NCBI RefSeq assembly: GCF_014230465.1
Contig: NZ_JAAXCY010000015.1
Location: 62,001 to 126,000, forward strand
DNA length: 64,000 nucleotides
Reading direction: 5' to 3'
Origin: Pseudomonas cremoris
Lineage (GTDB): Bacteria; Pseudomonadota; Gammaproteobacteria; Pseudomonadales; Pseudomonadaceae
This document shows, piece by piece, positions 35,469 to 45,000 of this stretch (its first letter is position 1; the number at the start of each line of letters is the position of its first letter). Below the pieces are notes generated by a model. That model was not told the origin of the DNA and did not search any database. It was given only the letters and a program-made list of their open reading frames with translations. The position numbers and the translations under genes were made by a program.

Positions 35469-36698
35469 CTACAGGTCCGGTGCGATAGGCAGGTCGATGC
35501 TGCCGTCGAGGAACTTGGTCGGGCCGTTGGCATTCGGGTTGATGTCGAATTCGAAGATTTCGGTGGGCAACCACAAGGTCGCGCAAGCATTCGGAATATC
35601 CACCACGCCGCTGATATGCCCCTGCACCGGTGCCGAACCGAGCAGTGCATAGCCCTGGGCTGGCGAGTAGCCGAATTTGGTCAGGTAGTTGATCGCATTC
35701 AGGCACGCCTGGCGGTAGGCGACGTTGACGTCCAGGTAATGCTGCTGGCCCTGCTCGTCCACCGAGATGCCTTCGAAGATCAGGTAATTCTTGTAGTTCG
35801 GTGTGATCGGGCTGGGCTTGAACACTGGGTTCTTAATGCCGTACTTGGCCATGCCGCCCTTGATCAATTCGACTTTCATGTGCACCCAGCCGGCCATTTC
35901 GATAGCGCCGCAAAAGGTGATTTCGCCGTCGCCCTGGCTGAAGTGCAAATCCCCCACCGACAAACCGGCGCCGTTGACGTAGACCGGGAAGAAGATCTTC
36001 GAGCCTCGGGACAAATCCTTGATATCGCAGTTACCGCCATGCTCGCGCGGTGGCACGGTGCGCGCGCCGGTTGCAGCGGCATCGTCACGGGCCTGGCCCT
36101 GCATCTTGCCCATGTGCGCCGTTGCGGCAAGCGGTGCGTTGGCCAGCGGTGGAACGCGGGTCGGGTTGGTGTCGATCAGTTCCTGTTCGCGACGGTTCCA
36201 GTCGGCGAGCATCACCGGGTCAGGCAGGCAGCCGATCAGGCCGGGGTGGATCAGACCGGCGAAGTTCACGCCCGGAATGTGCCGGGAGCTGGTGAACATG
36301 CCCTTGAAATCCCAGATGGCTTTTTGCGCGCTGGGGAAGTGATCGGTCAGGAAGCCGCCGCCGTTCTGGCGTGAGAAGAAACCGTTGAAGCCCCATTGGG
36401 AATCGGCCTTGGCACCAATGTCCAACAGGTCCACCACCAGCAAATCACCCGGCTCGGCGCCGTGCACACCGACTGGGCCCGAGAGGTAGTGCACGGTGGA
36501 CAAGTCCACATCACGCACATCGCTGGCGTCGTCGTTGTTCTTGATCGCGCCGGCAGTCCAGTCGTAGGTCTCCAGGATGAAGTCATCACCCGGCTTGACC
36601 CAGCAGGCCATCGGAATATCCGGATGCCAGCGGTTGTGGATTTGTTCGTTTTCAGTGACAGGCTGGTTAAGGTCGACTTTGATCAGCGTTTCGGTCAT
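35469..36698 (-). CDS. fmdA: Formamidase (acetamidase/formamidase family)
   Basis: 409 residues, the usual length for FmdA. Hydrolyses formamide to formate and ammonia. Recognisable stretches: MTETLIKVDLNQPVTENEQ at the start, PGDLLVVDLLDIG, REHGGNCDIKDLSRGSKIFF, FSQGDGEITFCGAIEMAGW (the family GEIT..GAIE.. core) and a C-terminal FGYSPAQGYALLGSAPVQG. The start at 36698 has AGGAGCCTGTCC upstream. It opens the second transcription unit of the amide locus; a palindrome shared with the urtA promoter lies 68 bp before the start. Confidence 0.93.
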   Translation of the reverse strand: MTETLIKVDLNQPVTENEQIHNRWHPDIPMACWVKPGDDFILETYDWTAGAIKNNDDASDVRDVDLSTVHYLSGPVGVHGAEPGDLLVVDLLDIGAKADSQWGFNGFFSRQNGGGFLTDHFPSAQKAIWDFKGMFTSSRHIPGVNFAGLIHPGLIGCLPDPVMLADWNRREQELIDTNPTRVPPLANAPLAATAHMGKMQGQARDDAAATGARTVPPREHGGNCDIKDLSRGSKIFFPVYVNGAGLSVGDLHFSQGDGEITFCGAIEMAGWVHMKVELIKGGMAKYGIKNPVFKPSPITPNYKNYLIFEGISVDEQGQQHYLDVNVAYRQACLNAINYLTKFGYSPAQGYALLGSAPVQGHISGVVDIPNACATLWLPTEIFEFDINPNANGPTKFLDGSIDLPIAPDL

Positions 36699-36765
36699 GG
36701 ACAGGCTCCTGGACGGATGGCTTGGTGCGTTGGAACCAGTCTCGTGGAGCGTGCAAAAACGGGAA

Positions 36766-36783
36766 ATACGTTGGATGACGTAT
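36766..36783. promoter_or_regulatory. Palindromic operator upstream of fmdA
   Basis: ATACGT-TGGATG-ACGTAT, perfect 6-bp arms with a 6-bp spacer, 68-85 bp upstream of the fmdA start. The same design occurs twice upstream of urtA. Probable binding site of the response regulator encoded at 45398. Confidence 0.65.
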
Positions 36784-36811
36784 AAAAATCCGGTTGGAAC
36801 GCGATAAAAAA

Positions 36812-36899
36812 GTGGGAGCGGGCTTGCTCGCGAAAGCGGCGTGTCAGTCGATGCATTCATCAATTGACAGACTGCATTCGCGAGCAAGCCCGCTCCCAC
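36812..36899. repeat. REPIN
   Basis: Inverted REP pair (GTGGGAGCGGGCTTGCTCGC ... and its complement) between urtE and fmdA. It may limit read-through between the transporter and enzyme units. Confidence 0.9.
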
Positions 36900-36917
36900 C
36901 TTGTTGGACGGCGCTGC

Positions 36918-37607
36918 TTAGACGGAGAGGTATCGGCTTATGATCGCCTCATCCACCCGATCACGGGTCTCTTCAATCACGAAGCGGCCCTTCTCGATCA
37001 CCAGGAAACGGTCAGCAATTTCCAGGGTAAAGGACAGCACCTGCTCCGACACCACGATGGTCAAGTCCCTCAAGTTGCGGATCTCTTTGAGCGTGCGGGC
37101 GATGTCCTTGATGATCGACGGCTGGATGCCCTCAGTGGGCTCATCCAGCAGCAGCACCTTGGGGTTGGTCGCCAATGCCCGGGCAATCGCCAGCTGCTGT
37201 TGCTGGCCGCCGGACAGGTTGCCGCCCTTGCGCGATTGCATGTCGTAGAGCACCGGGAACAACGCATACAAGTCTTCCGGCACCTTGCCGCGCGCCGAGG
37301 CCGGCAGGCCGGTCTGGATATTTTCCAGCACCGTCATGCTCGGGAAAATCATGCGGCCCTGGGGCACATAGGAGATGCCACGCTCCACGCGTTCATGGGT
37401 TTCCAGCGCTGACACATTGTGCCCGTCCACACTCACCTGGCCTTTCCACTGCGGCAGGATGCCCATCAAGCTCTTGAACAAGGTGGTCTTGCCCATGCCA
37501 TTGCGGCCCATCACCGCGACAATCTCACGCTTGGCCACGTTCAGGTCCAGGTCGTGGAGGATCTGGCTCTGCCCGTAGCCGCAGGACAACTGGTCGATCT
37601 TGAACAT
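36918..37607 (-). CDS. urtE: Urea/amide ABC transporter ATPase (UrtE type)
   Basis: 229 residues. ABC ATPase of the branched-chain amino acid/urea class (LivF-like). Walker A GRNGMGKTT, signature LSGGQQQQL, Walker B VLLLDEPTEGIQPSI, and the H-loop position reads SEQ. The IQPSI sequence after the Walker B motif is characteristic of UrtE. It is the last gene of urtABCDE; substrate may be urea or short amides, since formamidase and amidase follow. Confidence 0.9.
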   Translation of the reverse strand: MFKIDQLSCGYGQSQILHDLDLNVAKREIVAVMGRNGMGKTTLFKSLMGILPQWKGQVSVDGHNVSALETHERVERGISYVPQGRMIFPSMTVLENIQTGLPASARGKVPEDLYALFPVLYDMQSRKGGNLSGGQQQQLAIARALATNPKVLLLDEPTEGIQPSIIKDIARTLKEIRNLRDLTIVVSEQVLSFTLEIADRFLVIEKGRFVIEETRDRVDEAIISRYLSV

Positions 37608-37617
37608 GCCTGCTTCC

Positions 37618-38376
37618 TCAGTGGCCCAAATACACTTCGATGACTTTAGGGTTGCTTTGCACCGACTCCATGCTGCCCTCGGCCAGCACTTTGCCCTGGT
37701 GCAGCACCGTGACTTTGTGGGCGATGCTTTTGACGAACTCCATGTCGTGCTCGATCACCAGCACCGAACGGCCCTGGCTGATGCGGTTGAGCAATTCGGC
37801 GGTTTGCGCGCGCTCGTTGACGCTCATGCCCGCCACCGGTTCATCGAGCATCAATAACTCCGGGTCTTGCATCAGCAACATGCCGATTTCCAGCCACTGC
37901 TTTTGCCCGTGGGACAACAGGTCCGCCTGCTGTTGCAGCAGGTCGCCGAGGAAGATTTCCCGTGCAACCTCCTCCACCCGCGCAATCACTTGGGCATTGC
38001 GCTTGAAGAACAGCGCGCCCCACACCTTGCGACCGGAGGGATAAGACATCTCAAGGTTTTCGAACACGGTGAGGTTTTCGTAGATCGACGGGTTCTGGAA
38101 CTTGCGCCCCACGCCCGCGCGCACGATGTTGTACTCGCGCATCTTGGTCAGTTCCTGGCCGTCGAACTGAATACTGCCGCTGGTGGCGCGGGTCTTGCCG
38201 CAGATCAGGTCGAGCACGGTGGTCTTGCCGGCGCCATTGGGACCGATCACCACGCGCACTTCATTGCGGTCGATATACAGGTTGAGGTTGTCGACCGCCT
38301 TGAAGCCGTCGAACGACACGGTGAGGCCTTCGATGGCCAGCACCGGTTTTTTCATTTCAAAGCCGACGGCGGTCAT
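37618..38376 (-). CDS. urtD: Urea/amide ABC transporter ATPase (UrtD type)
   Basis: 252 residues. ABC ATPase of the LivG/UrtD class: Walker A GPNGAGKTT, the class insert GRKFQNPSIYENLTVFENLE, signature LSHGQKQWLEIGMLLMQ (SHGQ replaces SGGQ, as usual in UrtD), Walker B LLMLDEPVAGMS and switch His in VIEHDM. The frame opens at 38376 (MTAVGFEMKK), overlapping the urtC stop by 4 bp; a later start at MKKPVLAIEG is possible. Confidence 0.9.
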   Translation of the reverse strand: MTAVGFEMKKPVLAIEGLTVSFDGFKAVDNLNLYIDRNEVRVVIGPNGAGKTTVLDLICGKTRATSGSIQFDGQELTKMREYNIVRAGVGRKFQNPSIYENLTVFENLEMSYPSGRKVWGALFFKRNAQVIARVEEVAREIFLGDLLQQQADLLSHGQKQWLEIGMLLMQDPELLMLDEPVAGMSVNERAQTAELLNRISQGRSVLVIEHDMEFVKSIAHKVTVLHQGKVLAEGSMESVQSNPKVIEVYLGH

Positions 38377-39530
38377 GGCTGGGTCTCCAGGATCTTGGTG
38401 TTGGCCTTGGCCTCGGCTTTAACTGGGGCTCTCACCACCGGTTTGCGCCGTAACAGTTTTGCCAACGCCTGGCGCCCATGGCTCTCCCACAAACCGGCCA
38501 GGCCATTGGGGAAATACATCACCACCGCAATAAACAACCCGCCCATCAGGTACAGCCACAGCTCGGGGAAGGATTCGGAAAAATAGGTCTTGCCGTAGTT
38601 CACCAGCAACGCGCCGTACACCGCGCCGAGCAGCGACATGCGCCCGCCCACCGCAGCAAAGATCACCATTTCGATAGACGGCACGATGCCGACGAACGAG
38701 GGCGACATAAAGCCCACCTGCAAGGCAAACATCGCCCCGCCAATCGCCGAGAACGCGGCGGCCACGCAGAACACGAAGATCTTGAAGCTGGCCACGTCAT
38801 ACCCGGAAAAACGCACGCGCTCTTCCTTGTCGCGCATCGCCATCAGCAGCCGACCCAGCTTGGACGCGAGGATAAAGCGCCCGATAAAGATGCAGCCAAA
38901 CAGCAAGCCCGCGTTAATGAAGTACAGGATCATCTTCGCGCTGTCGGTACGCAGGTCCCAGCCCAACAGGGTCTTGAGGTCGGTAATACCGTTGACGCCG
39001 CCAGTCAGGCCCTGCTGGCCGACGATCAGTACGGTGAGGATCAGTGCAATCGCCTGGGTGACGATGGAGAAATACACATCACCCACCCGCCGCTTGAACA
39101 ACGCCATGCCGATGATGAACGCCAGCAGTACCGGCACGGCGATCACGGCGAAAACGGTAAAGCTGAAACTGTGGAACGGCTGCCACAACCACGGCAGTTC
39201 GGTGATCTGGTTCCAGTCCATGAAATCCGGAATGCCCGGTGTGGATTGGATCTTGGTGCTCTCCGGGTCCGAGGCTTCGAGCTTGAGGAACATCGCCATG
39301 CAATAGCCGCCAACACCAAAGAACACCCCCTGCCCCAGGCTGAGAATGCCACCGTAACCCCAGCACAACACCAGGCCCACCGCGACGAACGCATAGGTCA
39401 GGTATTTGCCCACCATGTTCAGGCGGAACGCGTCCAGCGTGAGGGGGAATACCACCAGGATCAACAGCGCCAACAACACGATGCCGATCAGGTTTTGCTG
39501 GCCGCCCAGCAACTTGTCTAAAGCCTTCAT
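38373..39530 (-). CDS. urtC: Urea/amide ABC transporter permease (UrtC type)
   Basis: 385 residues, with about ten hydrophobic helices of the LivM/UrtC class. Recognisable: CWGYGGILSLGQGVFFGVGG, FSGYDVASFKIFVFCVAA and ALQVGFMSPSFVGIVPSIEM. A cytoplasmic Lys/Arg-rich tail follows (SHGRQALAKLLRRKP). Forms the transmembrane channel with UrtB. The start at 39530 lies 10 bp after the urtB stop. Confidence 0.9.
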   Translation of the reverse strand: MKALDKLLGGQQNLIGIVLLALLILVVFPLTLDAFRLNMVGKYLTYAFVAVGLVLCWGYGGILSLGQGVFFGVGGYCMAMFLKLEASDPESTKIQSTPGIPDFMDWNQITELPWLWQPFHSFSFTVFAVIAVPVLLAFIIGMALFKRRVGDVYFSIVTQAIALILTVLIVGQQGLTGGVNGITDLKTLLGWDLRTDSAKMILYFINAGLLFGCIFIGRFILASKLGRLLMAMRDKEERVRFSGYDVASFKIFVFCVAAAFSAIGGAMFALQVGFMSPSFVGIVPSIEMVIFAAVGGRMSLLGAVYGALLVNYGKTYFSESFPELWLYLMGGLFIAVVMYFPNGLAGLWESHGRQALAKLLRRKPVVRAPVKAEAKANTKILETQP

Positions 39531-39540
39531 CCGGTCGCCT

Positions 39541-40458
39541 CTACTTGCGCACTTTGATGGAGAACAACCCTTGCGGGCGCAGCATCAGGATCAGAATCAC
39601 CGAGGACAAGGTGAGCACCTTGGCCATCGAGCCACTGAGGAAAAACTCCGACAGCGATTGGGTCTGGGCAATCACGAACGCCGAGGCGATGGTGCCGAAC
39701 AGGCTTTGCGCGCCGCCGAACACCACCACCAGGAACGTGTCGACGATGTACTGCGAACCCGCCGTCGGCCCAGTGGAGCCGATGGTGGTGAACGCAGCGC
39801 CCGCCACTCCGGCCACGCCGCAACCGAGGGCGAAGGTCATGCGGTCGACCTTGCGCGTATTGATGCCCACGGCGCGGCTCATCAAGCGGTTCTGCACGGT
39901 GGCGCGCACCTGCAGGCCCCAGCGTGAGCGGTACAGCATGATAAAGATCGCACCGGTCAGCAGCAGGGTCAGGCCCATCATGAACAGGCCGTTGCGCGGG
40001 ATCTCGATGGCGTCGGTGAAATTCACCGACCCCATCAGCCACGCCGGCGGTTCGGCACTGACTTCGCGGGCGCCGAATACCGAGCGGAAGGTTTGCTGCA
40101 TCACCAGTGACAGGCCCCAGGTGGCGAGCAAGGTGTCCAGCGGGCGCTTGTACAAGCGGCTGATCATCGCCCATTCCACCAGCCAGCCAATGGCACCGGC
40201 CACCAGGAATGACAGGGCGATGGCGAAGAAGAAGTAATAGGGTTGGAAGCTTGGCGCAAAGTGCGCGGTGAGGCTGGAACACACGTAGGTGGTGTAGGCG
40301 CCGATGGTCAGAAACTCGCCGTGGGCCATGTTGATCACGCCCATCTGGCCAAAGATGATCGCCAGCCCCAATGCCATCAGCAACAGCACGCAGAACACGG
40401 ACAAACCGTTGAACCCCTGCATTGCCGCGATGGCTCCAAATTCCGATAGCCATTCCAT
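39541..40458 (-). CDS. urtB: Urea/amide ABC transporter permease (UrtB type, short form)
   Basis: 305 residues, LivH/UrtB class. Hydrophobic helices throughout; class motifs FGQMGVINMAHGEFLTIGAY, RPLDTLLATWGLSLVMQQ, and the EAA-like region SRAVGINTRKVDRMTFALGC. Many Pseudomonas UrtB proteins carry a long N-terminal periplasmic extension, giving about 500 residues; this one lacks it, like FmdE-type and cyanobacterial forms. The start MEWLSEFGAI at 40458 is correct; the open frame upstream is the REP hairpin. Confidence 0.88.
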   Translation of the reverse strand: MEWLSEFGAIAAMQGFNGLSVFCVLLLMALGLAIIFGQMGVINMAHGEFLTIGAYTTYVCSSLTAHFAPSFQPYYFFFAIALSFLVAGAIGWLVEWAMISRLYKRPLDTLLATWGLSLVMQQTFRSVFGAREVSAEPPAWLMGSVNFTDAIEIPRNGLFMMGLTLLLTGAIFIMLYRSRWGLQVRATVQNRLMSRAVGINTRKVDRMTFALGCGVAGVAGAAFTTIGSTGPTAGSQYIVDTFLVVVFGGAQSLFGTIASAFVIAQTQSLSEFFLSGSMAKVLTLSSVILILMLRPQGLFSIKVRK

Positions 40459-40506
40459 GATGATGGTCTCCGACAGAGAGATGAAGTGCAGACTGCTTTT
40501 TGCTCT

Positions 40507-40559
40507 ATGTGGGAGCGGCGGTGCGAGCAAGTCGAATCGTCGCACCGCCGCTCCCACAT
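40507..40559. repeat. REP hairpin between urtA and urtB
   Basis: ATGTGGGAGCGGCGGTGCGA and its complement, 20-bp arms around AGTCGAATCGT-like loop. A single compact REP variant, in the 124-bp gap between urtA and urtB. Such hairpins often let a highly expressed binding-protein mRNA outlast the rest of the operon. Confidence 0.85.
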
Positions 40560-40582
40560 TTGGACCCTGGTATGCCAGTTAC

Positions 40583-41791
40583 TTATTGGTAGCCTTTAGG
40601 AAACGGATTCGGCTCGATCAGATCCGACTCGTAGATCACCTTGAACTGCCCGTTCGGCTGCACTTCACCAATGCGCGCCTTGCTCCACAGGTGGTGGTTC
40701 TCGTGGATCTTCACGTAGCCTTCCGGCGCGGTTTTCAGCTCGATCCCTGGGGAGGCAGCCACCACTTTATCCACGTCGAAACTGCCGGCCTTTTCCACCG
40801 CCGCTTTCCACAACCATGGGCCGAGGTAGGCGGCCTGGGTCACGTCGCCGATCACCGCGTCTTTACCGTATTTGGCCTTGAAGGCTTCGACGAAGGCTTT
40901 GTTGTTCGGGTTGTCCAGGCTCTGGAAGTACTTCATCGAGGCATAGAAACCGGCCATGTTCTCGCCGCCGATACCGAGCAGTTCGTCTTCGGTCACCGAC
41001 AGGGTCAGCAGGGTCTGCTTGGCCGAGTTCACACCGGCTGCGTTGAGCTGCTTGTAGAAGGCCACGTTGGAGCCGCCCACCACGGCTGCGAACACCACGT
41101 CAGGCTTTTTCAGCTTGACCTTGTTGATCAGCGAGCCGAACTGCGTGTTGCCCAGCGGGTAGTAGTCTTCACCGACCACAGTGCCGTGCAGCACGTTTTC
41201 AATGTGCTTGCGCGCGATCTTCATCGAGGTACGCGGCCAGATGTAGTCCGAGCCCACCAGGTAGAAGGTCTTGGCGCCTTTGGTCTTGGCGATCCAATCG
41301 AGGCTGGCGAGGATCTGCTGGGTCGCTTCCTGACCGGTGTAGATCACGTTTTTCGACTGTTCCAGGCCTTCATAGAAGGTCGGGTAGTAGAGCAGGCCAT
41401 TCTCTTTTTCGAAGATCGGCAGTACGGCTTTGCGCGAAGCCGAGGTCCAGCAGCCGAACACGGCGGCGACCTTGTCGTTGACCAGCAGTTTTTTGGCTTT
41501 TTCGGCGAAGGTCGGCCAGTCGGAAGCGCCGTCTTCCTGGATCACCTTGATCTGTCGTCCCAGGATCCCGCCCGAGGCGTTGATCTGTTCGATGGCCAGG
41601 CGCTCGGCCTGGATCGAACCCGTCTCGGAAATCGCCATGGTGCCGGTGGCCGAGTGCAATTGGCCGACGGTGACTTCGGTGGGGGTCACGGCCAGGCCTT
41701 CGTTATCGGCCAGCACGCCCTGGCTGAACAGAGCGGCGGCCAGTAACGACAAGGCCAACAGCGGTTTGGAGCGGATCAATCTTTGTGCCAT
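40583..41791 (-). CDS. urtA: Urea/amide ABC transporter substrate-binding protein (UrtA type)
   Basis: 402 residues. Signal peptide SKPLLALSLLAAALFSQGVLA, then a periplasmic type I binding protein of the AmiC/LivJ/UrtA class: VGQLHSATGTMAISETGSIQ, SGGILGRQIKVIQEDGASDW, GCWTSASRKAVLPIFEK, YTGQEATQQI and PGIELKTAPEGYVKIHENHH. The SATGTMAISE box is the hallmark of urea/short-amide binding proteins. The ATG at 41791 has AGAGGAGTCGCCCC upstream. First gene of the urtABCDE operon; tandem palindromes lie 58-97 bp upstream. Confidence 0.92.
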   Translation of the reverse strand: MAQRLIRSKPLLALSLLAAALFSQGVLADNEGLAVTPTEVTVGQLHSATGTMAISETGSIQAERLAIEQINASGGILGRQIKVIQEDGASDWPTFAEKAKKLLVNDKVAAVFGCWTSASRKAVLPIFEKENGLLYYPTFYEGLEQSKNVIYTGQEATQQILASLDWIAKTKGAKTFYLVGSDYIWPRTSMKIARKHIENVLHGTVVGEDYYPLGNTQFGSLINKVKLKKPDVVFAAVVGGSNVAFYKQLNAAGVNSAKQTLLTLSVTEDELLGIGGENMAGFYASMKYFQSLDNPNNKAFVEAFKAKYGKDAVIGDVTQAAYLGPWLWKAAVEKAGSFDVDKVVAASPGIELKTAPEGYVKIHENHHLWSKARIGEVQPNGQFKVIYESDLIEPNPFPKGYQ

Positions 41792-41848
41792 GGGGCGACT
41801 CCTCTGCAATGAGGGGTCCAGCATGGCGGCATGGGGCCAGCGCGGGTA

Positions 41849-41888
41849 TACGCAGCCTGACGTAACGGCGTACGTCATTTGACGTATG
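41849..41888. promoter_or_regulatory. Tandem palindromic operators upstream of urtA
   Basis: Two sites of the form RTACGY-N6-ACGTAW: ATACGC-AGCCTG-ACGTAA at 41849-41866 and GTACGT-CATTTG-ACGTAT at 41871-41888. Centres are 22 bp apart, two helical turns. The same palindrome occurs perfectly upstream of fmdA. They lie between urtA and the divergent sensor gene. Confidence 0.65.
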
Positions 41889-41943
41889 CCGCTACGCACC
41901 ATTTTCGAGCAGGATCGCGAGCTCCCAGGCACTGGAGATCCCC

Positions 41944-41966
41944 TGTGGGAGCAAGCCCGCTCCCAC
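41944..41966. repeat. Short REP hairpin
   Basis: TGTGGGAGCAAGCCCGCTCC plus CACA: a minimal REP hairpin in the divergent urtA/sensor region, about 73 bp before the sensor start. Confidence 0.75.
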
Positions 41967-42039
41967 ATTTAGATCTCAGTGCTTGCAAGGGCATGGAACT
42001 TGCTCACCCAATCTCGCCCACCTCCCGGAGCCTCCCACC

Positions 42040-45000
42040 GTGCACCCTCCTTCCGGCACCCAGCGCATCGTCAAGATCCGCCGCGACTACAACACCTGGG
42101 TCGCTGACGAGACCATGGAAGACTACGCCCTGCGCTACACCCCCAAGTCCTTTCGCAAATGGTCGGAGCTGCGCATTGCCAATACGGCGCTGGGCGCGGT
42201 GTCGTTCCTGGCGTTGGAGGCCATCGGCGGCGTATTGGCATTGAGCTACGGCTTCACCAACACCTTTTGGGCCATCCTCGCCATCAGCCTGGTGATCTTT
42301 CTCACCGGCCTGCCCATCAGCTATTACGCGGCGCGCTACGGTGTGGACATGGATTTGCTCACCCGTGGCGCCGGTTTCGGCTATATCGGTTCCACCATTA
42401 CCTCGCTGATCTACGCCAGCTTCACGTTCCTGTTCTTTGCCCTGGAAGCGGCGATCATGGCCCTGGCCCTGGAGTTGTATTTCCATATCCCGCTGGCCTT
42501 CGCCTATGTGATCTGTTCGCTGCTGGTGATTCCGCTGGTGGCCTACGGCGTGACCCTGATCAGCCGCCTGCAACTGTGGACGCAACCCCTCTGGCTGCTG
42601 CTATTGGTGTTGCCCTACGGCTTTGTGTGGTGGAAAAACCCCGACGCCTTCAGCGACTGGACCAGCTTCGTCGGGCGCAGCGGCGATGGCGGCGGGTTCA
42701 ACCTGCTGGCGTTCTGCGCCGCTTGCACCGTGGCGCTGTCGTTGGTGACGCAGATCGGCGAGCAGGTCGACTACCTGCGCTTTCTGCCGGAAAAAACCGC
42801 CGCCAACCGCAAACGCTGGTGGGCCGCCCTGCTCTGCGCCGGCCCCGGCTGGATCATCCCTGGCGCGTTGAAGATGTTCGCCGGTGCGTTCCTGGCGTTT
42901 CTCGCCCTGCAACATGAAATCCCCATGGAGCGCGCCGCCGAGCCGACGCAGATGTACCTGGTGGCGTTCCGCTACGTGTTCAGCTCGCCGGAATGGGCCC
43001 TCGGCGCCATGGTGCTGTTCGTGTTCATCTCGCAAATGAAGATCAACCTCACCAACGCCTACGCCGGCTCCCTGGCCTGGTCGAACTTCTTTGCCCGCGT
43101 GACCCACAGCCACCCCGGCCGCGTGGTGTGGCTGGTGTTCAACGTGGCCATCGCGTTGATGCTGATGGAGCTGGGCGTGTTCGATGTGATCGACCAGGTG
43201 CTGGGCCTGTACGCCAATATCGCGATTGCCTGGATCGGCACGCTGGTCGCCGACTTGGTGATCAACAAGCCATTGGGCCTGTCGCCCAAGCACATCGAGT
43301 TCAAACGCGCGCACCTCTACGACATCAACCCGGTAGGCGTCGGCTCGATGCTGATCGCCTCGTTGCTGTCGATCCTCGCCCATTTTGGCCTATTCGGCGC
43401 GCTGGCCCAGGCGGCACCACCCTTTGTCGCGCTGGGGACGGCCCTGATTATGGCGCCGTTGCTGGCCTGGCTGACCAAGGGCAAGTACTACATTGCCCGC
43501 ACCAGTGATGCGCAGTTGATTCACCCGGTGGCACCCGCCACCCACGCGGTGTGCGGGCTGTGCAGCAACCCGTTTGAAACAGCGGACATGGCGTTCTGCC
43601 CGGCCTACTGCACGCCGATCTGCTCGTTGTGTTGCTCGCTGGATGCGCGCTGCGGTGACCGCTGCAAACCCCACGGACGGCTGGTGAGCCAGTTTGAGGG
43701 CGTACTGCGCTGGTTGCTGCCCAATACGATGATGCCGCGCCTGCACACGCGGTTGGCGCACTACCTCGGGTTGCTGCTGGCGCTGGTGCTGATGCTCGCC
43801 GGTGCCTTGGCGTTGATCTACGTGCAGGCGGCGCAGGGGTTACCCCACTCGGAGACCTTGTACCAGGCGTTCTTCAAGGCGTTCCTGACCTTATCTGTAT
43901 TGGCCGCCGTGCTCGCCTGGTGGGTGGTGCTGACCCGCGAAAGCCGTGGTGTGGCCCAGGAAGAATCCGACCGCCAAACCCTGCTGTTGATGCAGGAGAT
44001 CGACGCCCACAGCCTGACCGACCAGGCGCTGCAACAGGCCAAGGAAGCCTCGGAAGCCGCGAACGCCGCAAAAAGCCGCTACGTCACCGGGCTGTCCCAC
44101 GAGCTGCGCACGCCGCTCAATAGCATCCTTGGGTTCACCCAGATTCTGCAGCGTGACAGCGCCATGCCCGAGCAGCATCAAGACGCCCTGGCGACGATAT
44201 TGCGCAGCGGCTCGCACTTGGTGTCGCTGATCGATGGGCTGTTGGATGTGGCCAAGATCGAGGCCGGCAAGTTGCGCCTGGAACTCACCGAAATCCCCTT
44301 CCCGGAACTGCTCCACGACCTGGAGCAGATGTTCACGCCCCAGGCCCAGGACAAGGGTTTGCGCTTTCGCCTGGACTGCGTGGGCAAGATCCCGGCGGTG
44401 GTGCGCGGCGATGAGAAGCGCGTGCGGCAGATCCTGATCAACCTGTTGGGCAACGCGGTGAACTTCACCGACAGCGGTGAGGTGCGCCTGCGGGTCAGCT
44501 ACATGCGCGAGACCGCCAACTTTGAAATCATCGACACCGGCATTGGTATCGACCCAGGGCAACTGGAGCGGATTTTCCAGCCGTTCGAACGCGGCGACCT
44601 GATGCGCCAGGACAACGGCGTAGGCCTGGGCCTGACCATCACGCGCATGCTCACCGCCTTGATGGGCGGCGAGTTGCGGGTGACCAGCGAACTGGACAAG
44701 GGCACCTGCTTCCAGGTGCGGTTGTTCCTGTCGCAAGTGCGCGCACCGCAAGCGGTGGTGCATGTGGAGCACGACATCATCGGCTACCAGGGCGAACGCC
44801 GGCGCATCCTGGTGGTAGACGACCACGTGGACCATCGCAAGGTACTCGCCGGCATGCTCACGCCCCTGGGTTTCGAGGTGATCCAGGCGAGCAACGGCCA
44901 GGACGCGATTCGCCAGGTGGCGCTGCTGGCACCGGACCTGATCCTGATGGACCTGTCGATGCCGACGCTGGACGGCTATGAAACCAGCCGTCTGATCCGC

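Noticed and set aside
40459..40557. N-terminal extension of UrtB
   Set aside because: The extension is translated REP hairpin; MEWLSEF at 40458 matches the usual start.
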